A stretch of DNA of 64,000 nucleotides, taken from assembly GCA_949152475.1 (NCBI GenBank), contig OX424555.1, forward strand, positions 20,850,868-20,914,867, read 5' to 3'. Shown here one piece after another: positions 43,601 to 55,410 of this stretch; position 1 is the first letter of the stretch; the number at the start of each line of letters is the position of its first letter. This stretch comes from Terebella lapidaria (Eukaryota; Annelida; Polychaeta; Terebellida; Terebellidae). Made by a program: the position numbers and the translations under genes. The notes beneath the pieces are model-generated. The model ran no database searches. It saw nothing but the letters and a program-made list of their open reading frames with translations, and was not told where the DNA came from.

Positions 43601-45804
43601 TTTAGTCACTGGCACAGTGAGAGGGAGACTTCAATATCATTTGCCCCACTGTGCACAATTCACACCGGCTGTTAGACTGCCACATACTAGGGCTTCTGTG
43701 TGCATTGAGGCATGGAACTACTCTTCTAACCTGATCAATGCTGATAATTTGTAATATTTTCAAAGTGATGATTATAAGTTCAAAGTTTCTGGGATAGTGA
43801 CATCTACTCGCATTTGATATAATTCATAGCAATTTAAGTTCACCAAAATCACAAACATTACATGCATTCATTGATCATATTGTTTATATGCTTGTGTCTG
43901 AGTAATCAAAGAGCACAAAACTCAAGCTAGATACAGGAAATATACTGATCCCAATAACATAGTGAATGTAAATATCACCATGCTTTTGTTTCATTTGCAT
44001 CATGACCACATTTGCAAGTAGTTATTATTATTGCACATGCACTAATGGGTTGTTTCAACAGAACTAGTGTGGAAATCGCACATTGTTAGGATGTCATTCA
44101 TCAGTGCAAACATCATTGAAAGTACAATTTGTACCAATGTCACCTTCAACAAATTACTAATAGATCAATGAACACTATGAATTGAAACACTTCATCTTTT
44201 GACATACATGGATCACAAGTTTGATATCAACACACCAGACGAAGAATGTCATGGATATTGTATTTGGTGGTATACATGTACTCTTCATACATTATGTATA
44301 TCTTACAAAAGTTACATTGGTACATAGAAAGTAAACAAGTACTAAATACATCGAATATAATACCAGTCACACAGGATGAATATAAAATCCTGAATTTATC
44401 ATGATTGGCAACAATGATGCACAAGGCCAATTAATTCACTGTCATTCAAACCTTCATACTTGATGATCTACACCTTTCGGTGAATGTATGAATAACAAAA
44501 TTGGAAACATGTAATGTGTAGGTCACCTTATCCATTAAAATATATCCACTTAAATAATAGAATATCAATATAATATTAGGTCATTGAATTCCAAAATTGC
44601 TCTTGTACAAGACATGTCTTGCAGTGACATGTACAATGCCTCACATGTTGAATACACCTTTTTGACCACAACTTACGAATCCGACCATTTTGGCACATTG
44701 CAGGTTATTGCTTTTAGACTGTATTTCTGTACATTATTTTTCATATTTGGACCTTTTCAACACTTTTTGTCGAAATATATTACTCTGCTGCAGTTATTGA
44801 ACATTTTATTTCAAACATATATTTTTTTAGCCAAAATGTATGAGCCAAAAAAGTCAGGACCGTACGGTCATGCAATATACCAACTATTTTGGCTCATGCT
44901 ATATATTTGTATATCTATGATAACACCGTTTTGGCACATACCATTTGGGCACATACCATTATATATTATGTGTGTTGTAAAACTGTCTCATATTTTGCCA
45001 GTGTATTGTAACTCTTCTAATCCAATGGTAAGATGAGAGTGAAAATTGGGAGAGGATCGATGTATTGTTCTTGCGGTGAGTCGTGACTCTCTGTTCACCA
45101 GGATACAGTCGGTTGGCCACAGTTCCCGTTTTGCTATCCATGTTAATCATGCAGGCGAATGATTACATGGCGATGACATCGCACAGGAGGCCCAATTGCA
45201 CCACTTGCAAAACCTGCCCGTAACATTCCAAAGCACTTGCGCTTGGCATGTTGCGTTTCGGAAAGTTTTCTCTGTGTTTTCATCATTGATTTTATATTAT
45301 AAGCTATTCACCACAACCAAATTAAGCACTCAAGCCTGAATCAAAACACGACACGTTACTCGTTTCTGGTAAATAAGGGAATAGTCGAAACGGCATGCAA
45401 GCAATATTGCAAAATTCTGTGTTGCTCACTGATATACAACTAAGCGATATCATTTCTAGCGCAACGAAAACGCGAATGTGTATGAAATATACAATTTCGA
45501 AGTATCTTATATCTCAGTATGCCAATGTAAAAGTGTATCTGAAATTCTCAGATAATCATGCATTCGAAGGGAAGCTGGACACAATGTCCAAAGCGCTTCC
45601 ATTGCCTTTGGTGTGCTCAAAAAGCACATCACATGTTCGCATGTCAGGTACGTTTCTGAGGTACGCATCTTAACTAAAACCTTGAAATAAAAGCATGACA
45701 TTTTTTTCAATCTTTCGTTTGATGAAGGAAGAATATGGACTTAAGTTTTCTTGCTGTCTGTCTTACTTGTAGATCATCCTGCCTAACATGAACACAATAT
45801 TAGA

Positions 45805-48800
45805 TTGGGCTGTGGCACCGTATAGGTGCGGGACGTACAGGGATGGTTGCACAGGGTAATTGCGGGGTAGGCCTAATTGTCCCACAATTACCCTGTACAG
45901 CAGGGGAGGTTGTACAGCGTAATTGCGGGACGTACAGGGTAGATGCGCGATGTACAGGGTATATGCCCAATTTACAGGGTAGGCGGAATTTAACAAGGTG
46001 TGTGTCCTGGTGCGCAATGTACAGGGTAGGTGGAAATTTTACAGGGTGAGTGCCCTGTTGTGCGATGTTCAAGGTAGGTGCGATGCATAGAGTAGGTGAG
46101 GAATTTACAGGGACGGTGGAAGGTGTACAGAGTAGATACACGATGTACCGGGTAGATGCAATTTACAGGGTAGGCGGAATTTTACATGGTGGGTGCCCTG
46201 GTGCGCGAAGTACAGGGTAGGTGGAAATTTTGCAGGGTGAGTGCCCTGTTGTGCGATGTTCAGGGTAGGTGCGATGTATAGAGTAGGTGAGGAACTTACA
46301 GGGAAAGTGGAAGGTGCACAGAGTAGATGCGCGATGTACAAAGTAAATGCGTGATGTACAGGGTAGGTGCGTGATGTACAAGGTAGGTGGAAGGTGGACA
46401 CGGTAGTTGCGAGATGTACAGGATATATGTGGAAGGTGTACAAGGTAGGTGGAAGGAGAACAGAGTAGGTACGCGATGTACAGGGCATGTGGAATGTGTA
46501 CAGGGCAGGTGCGCGATGTACATGTTATGTGGAAGGTGTACAGGGTAGCTGCGATGTATGCTGGGTAGGTGGGAGGTGTACAGGGTAGGGGGAGGATGTA
46601 CAGGGTAGTTGAGAGATTTAGGTGGAAGGTGCACAAAATAGGTGCGTCATGTATAGGGTAGGTGGACAGTGTACAGCATAGGTGCGCGATGTACAGGGTG
46701 TGTGGGAGGTGTACAGAGTAGGTGTGGCATGTACAGAGTATCCGCGCCATGCACAAAGTATGTGGAAGGTGTACAAGGTAGGTGGAAGTATTACGGAGTA
46801 GGTGCGTGGTGTACAGGGTATGTGGAAGGTGTACAGGGTAGGTGGAAAGAGTACAGAGTATTTGCGCGATGTACAGGGTATGTGGAAGGTGTACGGGGCA
46901 CGGGATGATGTACCGGGTAGGTGTGAGATGTAAAAGGTGTGTGGAAGGTGTACAGAGTAGGTACGTGATATACAGGGTAGGTCGAAGGTGAACGGAGTAG
47001 GTGCGGAATCTATAGGGTATGTGGAAGGTGTACAGTGGCGGTGCGCGATGTACAGGTTATGTACGGGGTCGTAGAAAAAGTACAGAGTAGATGCGCGATG
47101 TGCATGGTATGTGGAAATTGTGCAAAGTAGGTGGCAGAAGTATAGAGTAGGTCAGCGATGTAAATCTACAGGGTAGGTTGGAGGTGTACATGGTAGGTGG
47201 AAGGTGCACAAAGTAGGTGCGTGATGTGCAGGGTATATGGAAAGTGTACGGGGTAGATAGAAAAAAATACAGAGTACTTGAGTGATGTCCAAAGTATGTG
47301 GAAGGTGTATGGGGTAAAGTGGAAGGTGTACAGGGTAGCTGCGTGATGTAAGCTGGGTAGGTGGGAGGAGTACAGGGAAGGAGAAGGATGTACAGGGTAG
47401 GTATGAGATGTAGAGGCTAGGTGGTAGGTGTACTAAGTAGGTAAGTGATGTACAGGGTAGGTGGAAGGTGTACAGGCTAGGTGCGCAATCTAGAGGATAT
47501 GTGGAAGATGATCAGTGTCGGTGCGAGATGTACAGCGTATATGGAATGTGAATGGGTAAGTGTACGGGGTATGTACGAAAAGTACAGAGTAGGTGCGCGA
47601 TTTACAGGGTATGTGGAAGGCGTACAGGGTAAAAGGAAAGAGTACAGAGTAGGTGAGCGATGTACAGGGTATGTGGAAGGTGTACGGGGCAGGTGCGCGA
47701 TGTACAGGGTATATGGAAGGTGTACAGGGTGGGTGCGTGATATACAAGGTAGGTGCGTGATGAACAGGACATGTGGAAGGTGTACAGGGTAGATGGAAGG
47801 AGTACAGAGTAAGTGCGCGATGTACAGGGTATGTGGAAGGTGTACGGGGCAGGTGCGCGATGTACAGGGTATGTGGAAGGTGTACAGGGTGGGTGCGGGA
47901 TGTACAGGGTATGTTAAAGGGGTACAAGGTAGGTGGAAAGTGTACAGTGTAAGTGCGCAATGAACAGGGTAGTTGGAAGTTGTACAGAGTAGGTGCGTAG
48001 ATAGATATACGTTATAGGTGGACGGTCTACAGGGTATGTGGAAAAAATACAGAGTAGGTGCGCGATGTACAGGGTATGTGGACGGTGTACAGGGTAGCTG
48101 GGCGATGTAAGATGGGTAGGTGAGAGGTGTGCATGGTAGGGGGATGATGTACAGGGTAGGTGCGAGATGTAAAGACTATGTGTAAGGTTTGCAAAGTAGG
48201 TCCGTGATGTAGAGGAAATGTGGAAGGTGCACAGAATAGGTGCAGGATGTACATGGTATATGAGAGGTGTACAAGGTAGGAGGTGATGTACAGGGTAGGT
48301 GTGAGATGTAAAGGCTACATGTATGTGGAAGGAGTAGGCCTACATAGTAGGTAAGTGATGTACAGGGTATGTGGAAGGTGTACAGAGTAGGTGCGGGATG
48401 TACAAGGTATATGGAAGGCAATCTAGAGGATATGTGGAAGATGATCAGTGTCGGTGCGAGATGTACAGGGTATATAGAATGTGAACGGGTAAGTGTACGG
48501 GGTAGGTAGGAAAAGTACAGAGTAAGTGCGCGATGTACAGGGTATGTGGAAGGTGTACATAGTAGTTGTGGGATGTACAGAGTATGGGCGCGATGTACAA
48601 AGTATGTTGAAGGTGTACAGGGTATAAGTATTACAGAGTAGGTGCGCGATGTACAGGGTATGACGAAGGTGTACAGGGTAGATGGAAGGAGTACAGAGTA
48701 AGCGCGCGATGTACATGGTATGTGGAAGGTGTACGGGGCAGGTGCGCGATGTACAGGGTATGTGGAAGGTGTACAGGGTGGTGCATGATGTACAGGATAT

Positions 48801-50430
48801 GTTAAAGGGGTACAAGGTAGGTGGAAAGTGTACAGTTTAAGTGCGCAATGAACAGGGTAGTTGGAAGTTGTACAGAGTAGGTGCGTATATAGATGTACGT
48901 TATAGGTGGACGGTCTACAGGGTATGTGAAAAAATACAGAGTAGGTGCGCGATGTACAGGGTATGTGGACGGTGTACAGGGTAGCTGGGCGATGTAAAAT
49001 GGGTAGCTGAGAGGTGTGCATGGTAGGGGATGATGTACAGGGTAGGTGTGAGATGTAAAGGCTATGTGTAAGGTTTGCAAAATAGATGCGTGATGTACAG
49101 GGTATGTGGAAGGTGTACAGAGTAGGTGCGGGATGTACATGGTATTTGGAAGACAATCTAGAGGATATGTGGAAGATGATCAGTGTCGGTGCGAGATGTA
49201 CAGGGTATATGGAATGTGAACGGGTAAGTGTACGGGGTAGATAGGAAAAGTACAGAGTAGGTGCGCGATGTACAGGGTATGTGGAAGGTGTACAGTGTAG
49301 GTGCGGGATGTAGAGAGTATGTGCGTGATGTACAAAGTATGTGGAAAGTGTACAGGGTAAAAAGAAAGAGTACAGAGTAGGTGAGCGATGTACAGGGTAT
49401 GTGGAAGGTGTACAGAGTAGGTGAGCGATGTACAGGGTATGTGGAAGGTGTACACGGTAGGGGAGGATGTACAGGGTAGGTGGAAGGTGTACACGGTAGG
49501 TAGATGGTGTACAGGGAAGGTGGAAGGTGTACATGGTAGGTAGAGGACGTACAGGGTATGTGGAAAGTGTACACGGTATGGAGGGATGAACAGGTTAGGT
49601 GGAAGGTGTACAGGGTAGGTAGAGGGGGTACAAAGTATGTGGAAAAAGGACACTATAGAAGGTGTGTACAGGGTAGCTGAAGAATGTACAGGATAGGTGG
49701 AAGGTGTACACAATAGGTAGAGGATGTACAAAGTACGTAGGTAGGGGGAGGTAGGGGGAGGATTACACGGTAGGTGGAAAGTGTACACGGTAGGTAGAGG
49801 ATGTACAAGGTTTGTGGAAGGTGTATATGGTAGGTAGAGGATTTACGAGGTATATGGAAAGTGTACACGGATAGGTGGAAGGAGTATGCGGTAGGGGGGT
49901 ATGTACACGGTAGGTGGAAAGGTGCATGGTAGGTGGGATGTGTACAGGGTAGGTAGATGATGCACATGATAGGTGGGAAGTGTACACGGTAGGTCGAGGA
50001 TGTACAGGGAAGGTGGAAAGTTTACACGGTATGTAGAGGATGTACAAGGCATGTGGAAGGTGAACACGGTAGGGAGAGGATGTACAGGGTGGGTGGAAGG
50101 TGGACACGGTAGGTAGAGGACGTACAGGGTATGTGGGAGGCATACATGGTATGAAAGGATTACAGGGTAGGTGGAAGGTGTATACTGTTGGTAGAGGACG
50201 TGCAAGGTATGTGGAAGGTGTACACGGTACGGGGAAATGTACAGGGTAGGTGGAATGTGTACATGGTAGGTAGAGGATGTACAAAAACTTTGGAAGGTGT
50301 ACACGGTAGGTTGAGGAAGTATAGGGTAGGTGGAATGTGTACACGGTAGGTAGAGGATGTACAAGGTATGTGGAAATTGTAGACGATAGGGGGCGTGTAC
50401 AGGGTAGTTAGAGAGTGTACAGTGTATAGC
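45805..50430 (+). repeat. 20-bp minisatellite, block 1 (about 230 units)
   Basis: Near-continuous units of the type tgtacagggtaggtggaagg. Left and central parts favour a 40-bp dimer (ggaaggt unit alternating with gcgcgat unit). From about 49440 the dimer pairs cacggtaggtagaggat with ggaaggt. A long-range repeat is marked by atctagaggatatgtggaag at about 47490, 48421 and 49155. All long minus-strand frames here, up to 452 codons, are artefacts. Confidence 0.95.
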
Positions 50431-50585
50431 ATTATCATCTATATACTATCCCGAACATGCTGGCAAATTTTATATCAATCCGCCCAAAAATGAATGTGCT
50501 TTCAATCATGTATGTGCGCCCGCTCATTGTGAGACCTCGTTCGGAAATGTCTACCTTGAAATATTTGGGGGGGGGGGGGGACAAA
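50430..50585 (+). repeat. Spacer S (short form) ending in poly-G
   Basis: ctatatactatcccgaacatgctggcaaattt, aatccgccca, cgttcggaaatgt, cttgaaatattt, then a G run. The same word order occurs at 52400, 53530, 56810, 57645, 58775 and 61130. Confidence 0.85.
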
Positions 50586-51960
50586 GTGGGTAGACGGGGG
50601 ATGCACAGGGAAGGTGGAGAAAGTAGGCCTACAGGGAAGGTGGAATGTGTACAGAGTACTAGTAGGTGCTGGATGTATAGGATATAGGTGGAATGTTTAC
50701 AAAGTAGTTGAGGAATATAGGCTACAGTGTAGGTGAAGGCTGTAAAGGGTACGTGCAGGATGTGCAGAGTAAACGGGAGGTTTAGCCTACATAGAAGATG
50801 CAGGATTTACAGCTAGGGTAGGTAGGGGATGTGCAGGGCGGGTATGGGATATGCAGGGTAGATGCAGGATGTACAAGTCCTTTGCGGGATGTACAGGATA
50901 GGTGTGGGATATACAAGTCGGGTGTCGGGTTTACAGGGCGTTTGCAGGATGTACAGGGTAGTTGCGGGATATACAGGCTAGTTGCAGTATGAAGCATAGG
51001 CCTATAGGTGCAGTATGTACAGGGCGGGTGCAGGATTTACAGGGTAGGTGCGGGAAATACAGGGTAGGTGGAAGGTGTATAGGGTGTAATTGCAGTATTT
51101 ACAGGGCGGGTGCGAGATTTACAGGGTAGGTGTGGGATTTACAGGGTAAGTGGAAGGTGTATAGGGTAGGTGCAAGATGTACAAGGCGGGTGTGCGATTT
51201 ACAGGGCAGGTGTGGAATTGACATGTTAAGTGAAAGGTGTACTAGTATAGGATAAGTGCGGGATGTACAGAGTAGGTGCAGTATGTACAGGGCGGGTGCG
51301 GGATTTACAGGGTAGGTTCGGGAATTACAGGGTATGTGGAAGGTGTATAGGGTAGGTGCAGGATGTACAGGGCGGGTGCAGGATGTATACAGGGTAGGTG
51401 CGCGTTTTACAGGGTAGGTGCGGGATTAACAAGGTATGTGGAAGGTGTATAGGGTATGTGCAAGATGTACAGGGCGGGTGTGGGATTTACAGGGCAGGTG
51501 TGGAATTTACAGGTTAAGTGGAAGGTGTACTAGTATAGGATACGTGCGGGATGTACAGGGTAGATGCAGTATGTACAGGGCGGGTGCGGGATTTAAAGGG
51601 GAGGTACGGGATTTACAGGGTATATGGAAAGTGTATATGGTAGCTGCGGGATGTACAGGGTAGGTGCAGTATGTACAGGGCGGGTGCGGGATTTAAAGGG
51701 GAGGTACGGGATTTACAGGGTATATGGAAAGTGTATATGGTAGCTGCGGGATGTACAGGGTAGGTGCAGTATGTACAGGGCGGGTGCGGGATTTAAAGGG
51801 GAGGTACGGGATTTACAGGGTATATGGAAGGTGTATATGGTAGCTGCGGGATGTACAGGGTAGGTGCAGGATGTATAGGGCGGGTGCGAGATTTACAGGG
51901 TAGGTTGAAGGTGTATAGGGTAGGTGCGGGATGTACAGAGTATTATACACGCAGGGTGTA
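50586..51960 (+). repeat. 20-bp minisatellite, block 2
   Basis: Variant units of the gcgggatttacagggcgggtgc type. A 100-bp higher-order unit is repeated three times almost unchanged at about 51562, 51661 and 51761. Confidence 0.9.
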
Positions 51961-52570
51961 CAGGGAATTCTAGCCCGACAGGCATCATTCAAATGCAGAT
52001 TGCGAAAATTCTACCATAGTTACCCTTACATTTTATTTCATTAATCTCATACGTACATGTAGACTCAGTTTTGGAAGTTGCTACCGTATGAATTTTTTTT
52101 CTAGTACTGGTCATTCATTTTAGTTAATATCGTTCAGCGTTTTGCCAAAAAAAAATTCATCGCACTGTTGCACAATTTGTAATCAATAAGTTCGATCTAT
52201 ATACATATCACATGAAAATTGGACAAATTTAAAGACCACATATGGTTTTCTGTGGGTGATAATTTATCAACTTTTCGGAAATATTATCCGATTATTGCAT
52301 GATAAATCCAGTGTGACGGAATAGCGACTATATATTAAGGCTTTTGTTGTGCAGATCTTTTTTTTCAAATTAACGATAGCCTATATTGTATTATAACATT
52401 ATTATCCATATAGGCCTACTATCCCAAACATGCTGGCAAATTTTATGTCAATCCGCCCAAGAATGAATGTGTTACAAATGCTTGCAATCATGTATGTGCG
52501 CCCTCGATCTCATTGTGAGAACTCGTTCGGAAATGTACCTTGAAATATTTGAGGGGTGGGGGGGGGAGGA
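51961..52570 (+). repeat. Spacer S, long form, copy 1
   Basis: Begins near agcccgacaggcatcattcaaatgc, includes attgcatgataaatccagtg and ends in a G run. Repeated at 53215, 57220, 58455 and 60690. Confidence 0.85.
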
Positions 52571-53068
52571 GGGCAAAGTGGGTAGACGGATGATGTATAG
52601 GGTAGGTGGAGACTGTAGGCCTACAGGGAAGGTGGAATGTGTACAGAGCACTAGTAGGTGCGGGATGTAGGGTAGGTGGAAGGTTTACAGATTATGCGGG
52701 ATATACAGGGCAGGTGTTTGATATACCAGTAGGCCTACATGGCAGGTGCGTGATATACAGGATATAGGCGGAGTGTTAAAAAAATAGTTGAGAAATGCAC
52801 AGTGTAGGTGGAGACTGTAAAGGGTAAGTGCAGGATGTGCAAAGTAAGAGGGAGGTTTAGCCTACATATAGAAGGTGCAGCATTTACAGGGTAGGTGGAA
52901 GGTGTATAGGGTAGGTGCGGGATGTACAGAGTAGGTGCAGGGTGCACAGGGCGGGTGCGGGATTTACAAGGTATAGGTGCATGGAAGCTGTACGGTGTAG
53001 GTTCGTGATGTACAAGGTAAGTTGAGAGTGTGCAGGGCGGGTATGGGATGTAGCGGGCGAATATTATG
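52571..53068 (+). repeat. 20-bp minisatellite, block 3
   Basis: More irregular units mixed with taggcctacat words. Ends at an aatccaatcc run. Confidence 0.85.
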
Positions 53069-53600
53069 TAAATCCAATCCAATCCAATCCGATATCAAAG
53101 ATTTTCCACACCAATATACATGTAGCTAACTCACGTCATACGTGTGAATAGTGGCGCCACGAAGACTCTGTAAAAATGACGTTTTGATGGTAAACGGGCG
53201 CACGAATTCTAGCCCGACATACAGCATTCAAATGCAGGTTACGAGAGTTCTAGCTTCGTTACCCCCACATTTTATTTCATCAATCTCATACGTACAATCC
53301 GATAAACATGTAGACTAAGTTTTGGAAGTTTCTACCATATGATTTTTTTTTCTAGGGATGTTAATTCATTTTAGTTAGCGAAATATCGTTCAGTGTTTTG
53401 CAAAAACATTTTGGAAATATTATCCGATTATTGCATGATAAATCCAGTGTGACGGAATAGCGACTGTATATTAGGGCATTTGTTGTGCAGATGTTTTTCA
53501 AATGAGCGACATATTTTATTATAATATTATCATCTATATACTATCCCGAACATGCTGGCAAAATTTATGTCAATCCGCCCAAGAATGAATGTGTTGCAAG
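53069..53600 (+). repeat. Spacer S, long form, copy 2
   Basis: Starts with the (aatcc) run, then gctaactcacgtcatacgtg, gtggcgccacg, and the S core. Confidence 0.85.
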
Positions 53601-54442
53601 GGCGGGGTAGGTGGGATGTGTACAGGACCGGTGAGATATGTACAGGGCGGGTGGGAAGTGTACAGGGTAGGTGCGGGATGTACATGGCAGGTGCGGGATG
53701 TACAGGGTAGGTGGAAGTTGTACAGTGTAGATGCAAGGTGTGCTGTAACAGGGAAGGTACGTGATGTATAGGGTAGGTGGAAGGTGTACAGGGTAGGTGC
53801 CATATGTATAGGGCAGATGTGGGATGTACATAGTGATGGGAAAGTCTACAGATCAAATGCTGGATATAGATGGTAGGTGGAAGGTGTACAGGGTACACGC
53901 GGGTAGAGGATGTACGACGTAGGTGGAAGGTGTACAGGGTAGGTGCTTAATGTACAGGGTAGGTGGAAGGTGCACAGGGTGAGTACGGGATGTAAGGGTA
54001 GGTGTGGGATGCACGGGGTAGGGGCGGTATGTACATGGTGGCTGGAATCTGTACAGTGTAGGTGCGGGATGTAGAGAATGGGTGGAACGTGTGCATGGTA
54101 GGTGCGGGGTGTACAGAATAGGTTGAAAGGTGTACAAGGTAGGTGTTGTATGTACAGGGCATACAGGTACGGGATGTATAGGGCGGGTGCGAGATGTACA
54201 TGGTAGGTGTGGGTTGTACGGGGTAGATGGAATGTGTACAAGACAGGTGAGAGATGTACAGGGCGGGTGGGAGGTGTACAGGGTAGGTGCGGGGTATACA
54301 GAGGAGGTGGAACGTGTACAGGGTAGATGTGGGATGTACAGGGTAGGTGGAAGGTGCAAAGCAGGTGTGCGATGTACAAGGTAGGTGGAAGTTGTACATA
54401 GTAGGTGCGGGATGTACAGATTAGGTGGAAGGTGTACGAGAA
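53601..54442 (+). repeat. 20-bp minisatellite, block 4
   Basis: Units of the ggtgcgggatgtacagggta type. Ends at gtacgagaacgtggg. Confidence 0.9.
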
Positions 54443-55398
54443 CGTGGGTGTTGCTGGCCTCGGCCACCACTAGTACTAATTCCCGTCCCGTCCGAGAATC
54501 TTGTGGTGCAGATTTAAGGTAGGGCCTATACATGCATTGGGAAAGAGTTGTCTGATCCCCAGGGAAATCCCAGCTCAGCTTGACTCATTCTGTTTTCCTG
54601 ATCATACTTGAGGACATTTTCCCACTTGAAGGACTGCGCCAATGTAGCTCTCTTAATCACGTAGCCTAGGCCACGTGTTGCACGTCATCACAAAAACCCG
54701 CACTATCCTCTGTAACCATCAGCCGCAGGATGAGTAAGCTAGCTTCCATATACTAGGATATTTTGACAGATTCAAGAGGTATTTTGCTGTCTTTGAGGCA
54801 GAACTCTCAATAAAAAAACGTGGTCTGTTTGAAATATCTAAGCATGACTTCGACATATTTATACACAACAAATGGTCCTGTCATATGCTAACGGTTAAAA
54901 AAACAAGCCGTATTTACTGTCCGCCATTGTTGGATAACGATTAGGGCATTCAGTCTCGCCACAGCGATACATATCATTTCTCGAGAATATCCGACATGTT
55001 TTGATTATGCGTTTTTAATTGTGTTCGCGAATTTAGCACCTGATATGTTGTCCTCCGGCGGGGGAGGACAAACTCCCCCTTGGGAGCTTGTGCTGGGTGA
55101 GGATTACGGTTGCTGCACAGGGATTCTCAGCGGTGGTTAAGGGGAAGCTGATAGATGTACCGTGATCTGTTTCAGGCCGCTATAGAAATTCTGACAATGC
55201 ATTACATACACAACACAAAACAGGACCCCACTGGAAATAAGTGCATGTGCTTTCGTGGGTTATCCTGAGGGCTCATCTTCCTGAATAAATCCAATCCGAT
55301 CCAACCACCAAGATCATGAAGATACATGCAGCTAACTCACGTCATTGCGTGCGACCAATTGAACAGTGGCGCCACGCGGAGTCTCTGATGACATTTTG
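54443..55398 (+). repeat. Non-satellite segment with LINE-like 3' end
   Basis: Ends ccccactggaaataagtgca, then aataaatccaatccgatcc, resembling the 3' end and tail of non-LTR elements. No frame is conserved. Duplicated at 59725-60560. Confidence 0.45.
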
Positions 55399-55410
55399 AT
55401 GGGTAGCTGA

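Larger units (their letters stand above)
38730..45800. other. Long gene-poor stretch
   Basis: No gene supported. It contains poly-G runs (40526-40540, 41901-41915), a LINE C-terminal fragment, a piece of repeat Q, and a hydrophobic frame at 44584-45036 (150 codons) lacking any domain, homologous copy or splice support. Confidence 0.45.
49000..55398 (+). repeat. 6.4-kb tandem duplication, unit 1
   Basis: Collinear with 55411-60671. The junction (about 55398-55411) joins cattttgatgg directly to the minisatellite word gtagctgagagg. Unit 2 lacks 50838-51970 and a few repeats near 50280, but is otherwise nearly identical. Confidence 0.9.

Noticed and set aside
44584..45036. 150-codon hydrophobic plus frame, possible membrane protein
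   Set aside because: AT-rich with short internal repeats (ttggcacataccatt), no recognisable domain, no splice partner, no conserved copy.
48176..49534. 452-codon minus-strand frame rich in Tyr/Pro/His/Cys
   Set aside because: It is the inverse reading of a 20-bp satellite whose unit lacks stops; all three frames are open and drift together. The same holds for every long minus frame from 45.8 to 59.8 kb.
45805..50430. CRISPR-like array
   Set aside because: Units are contiguous with no unique spacers of constant length, and the genome is eukaryotic.
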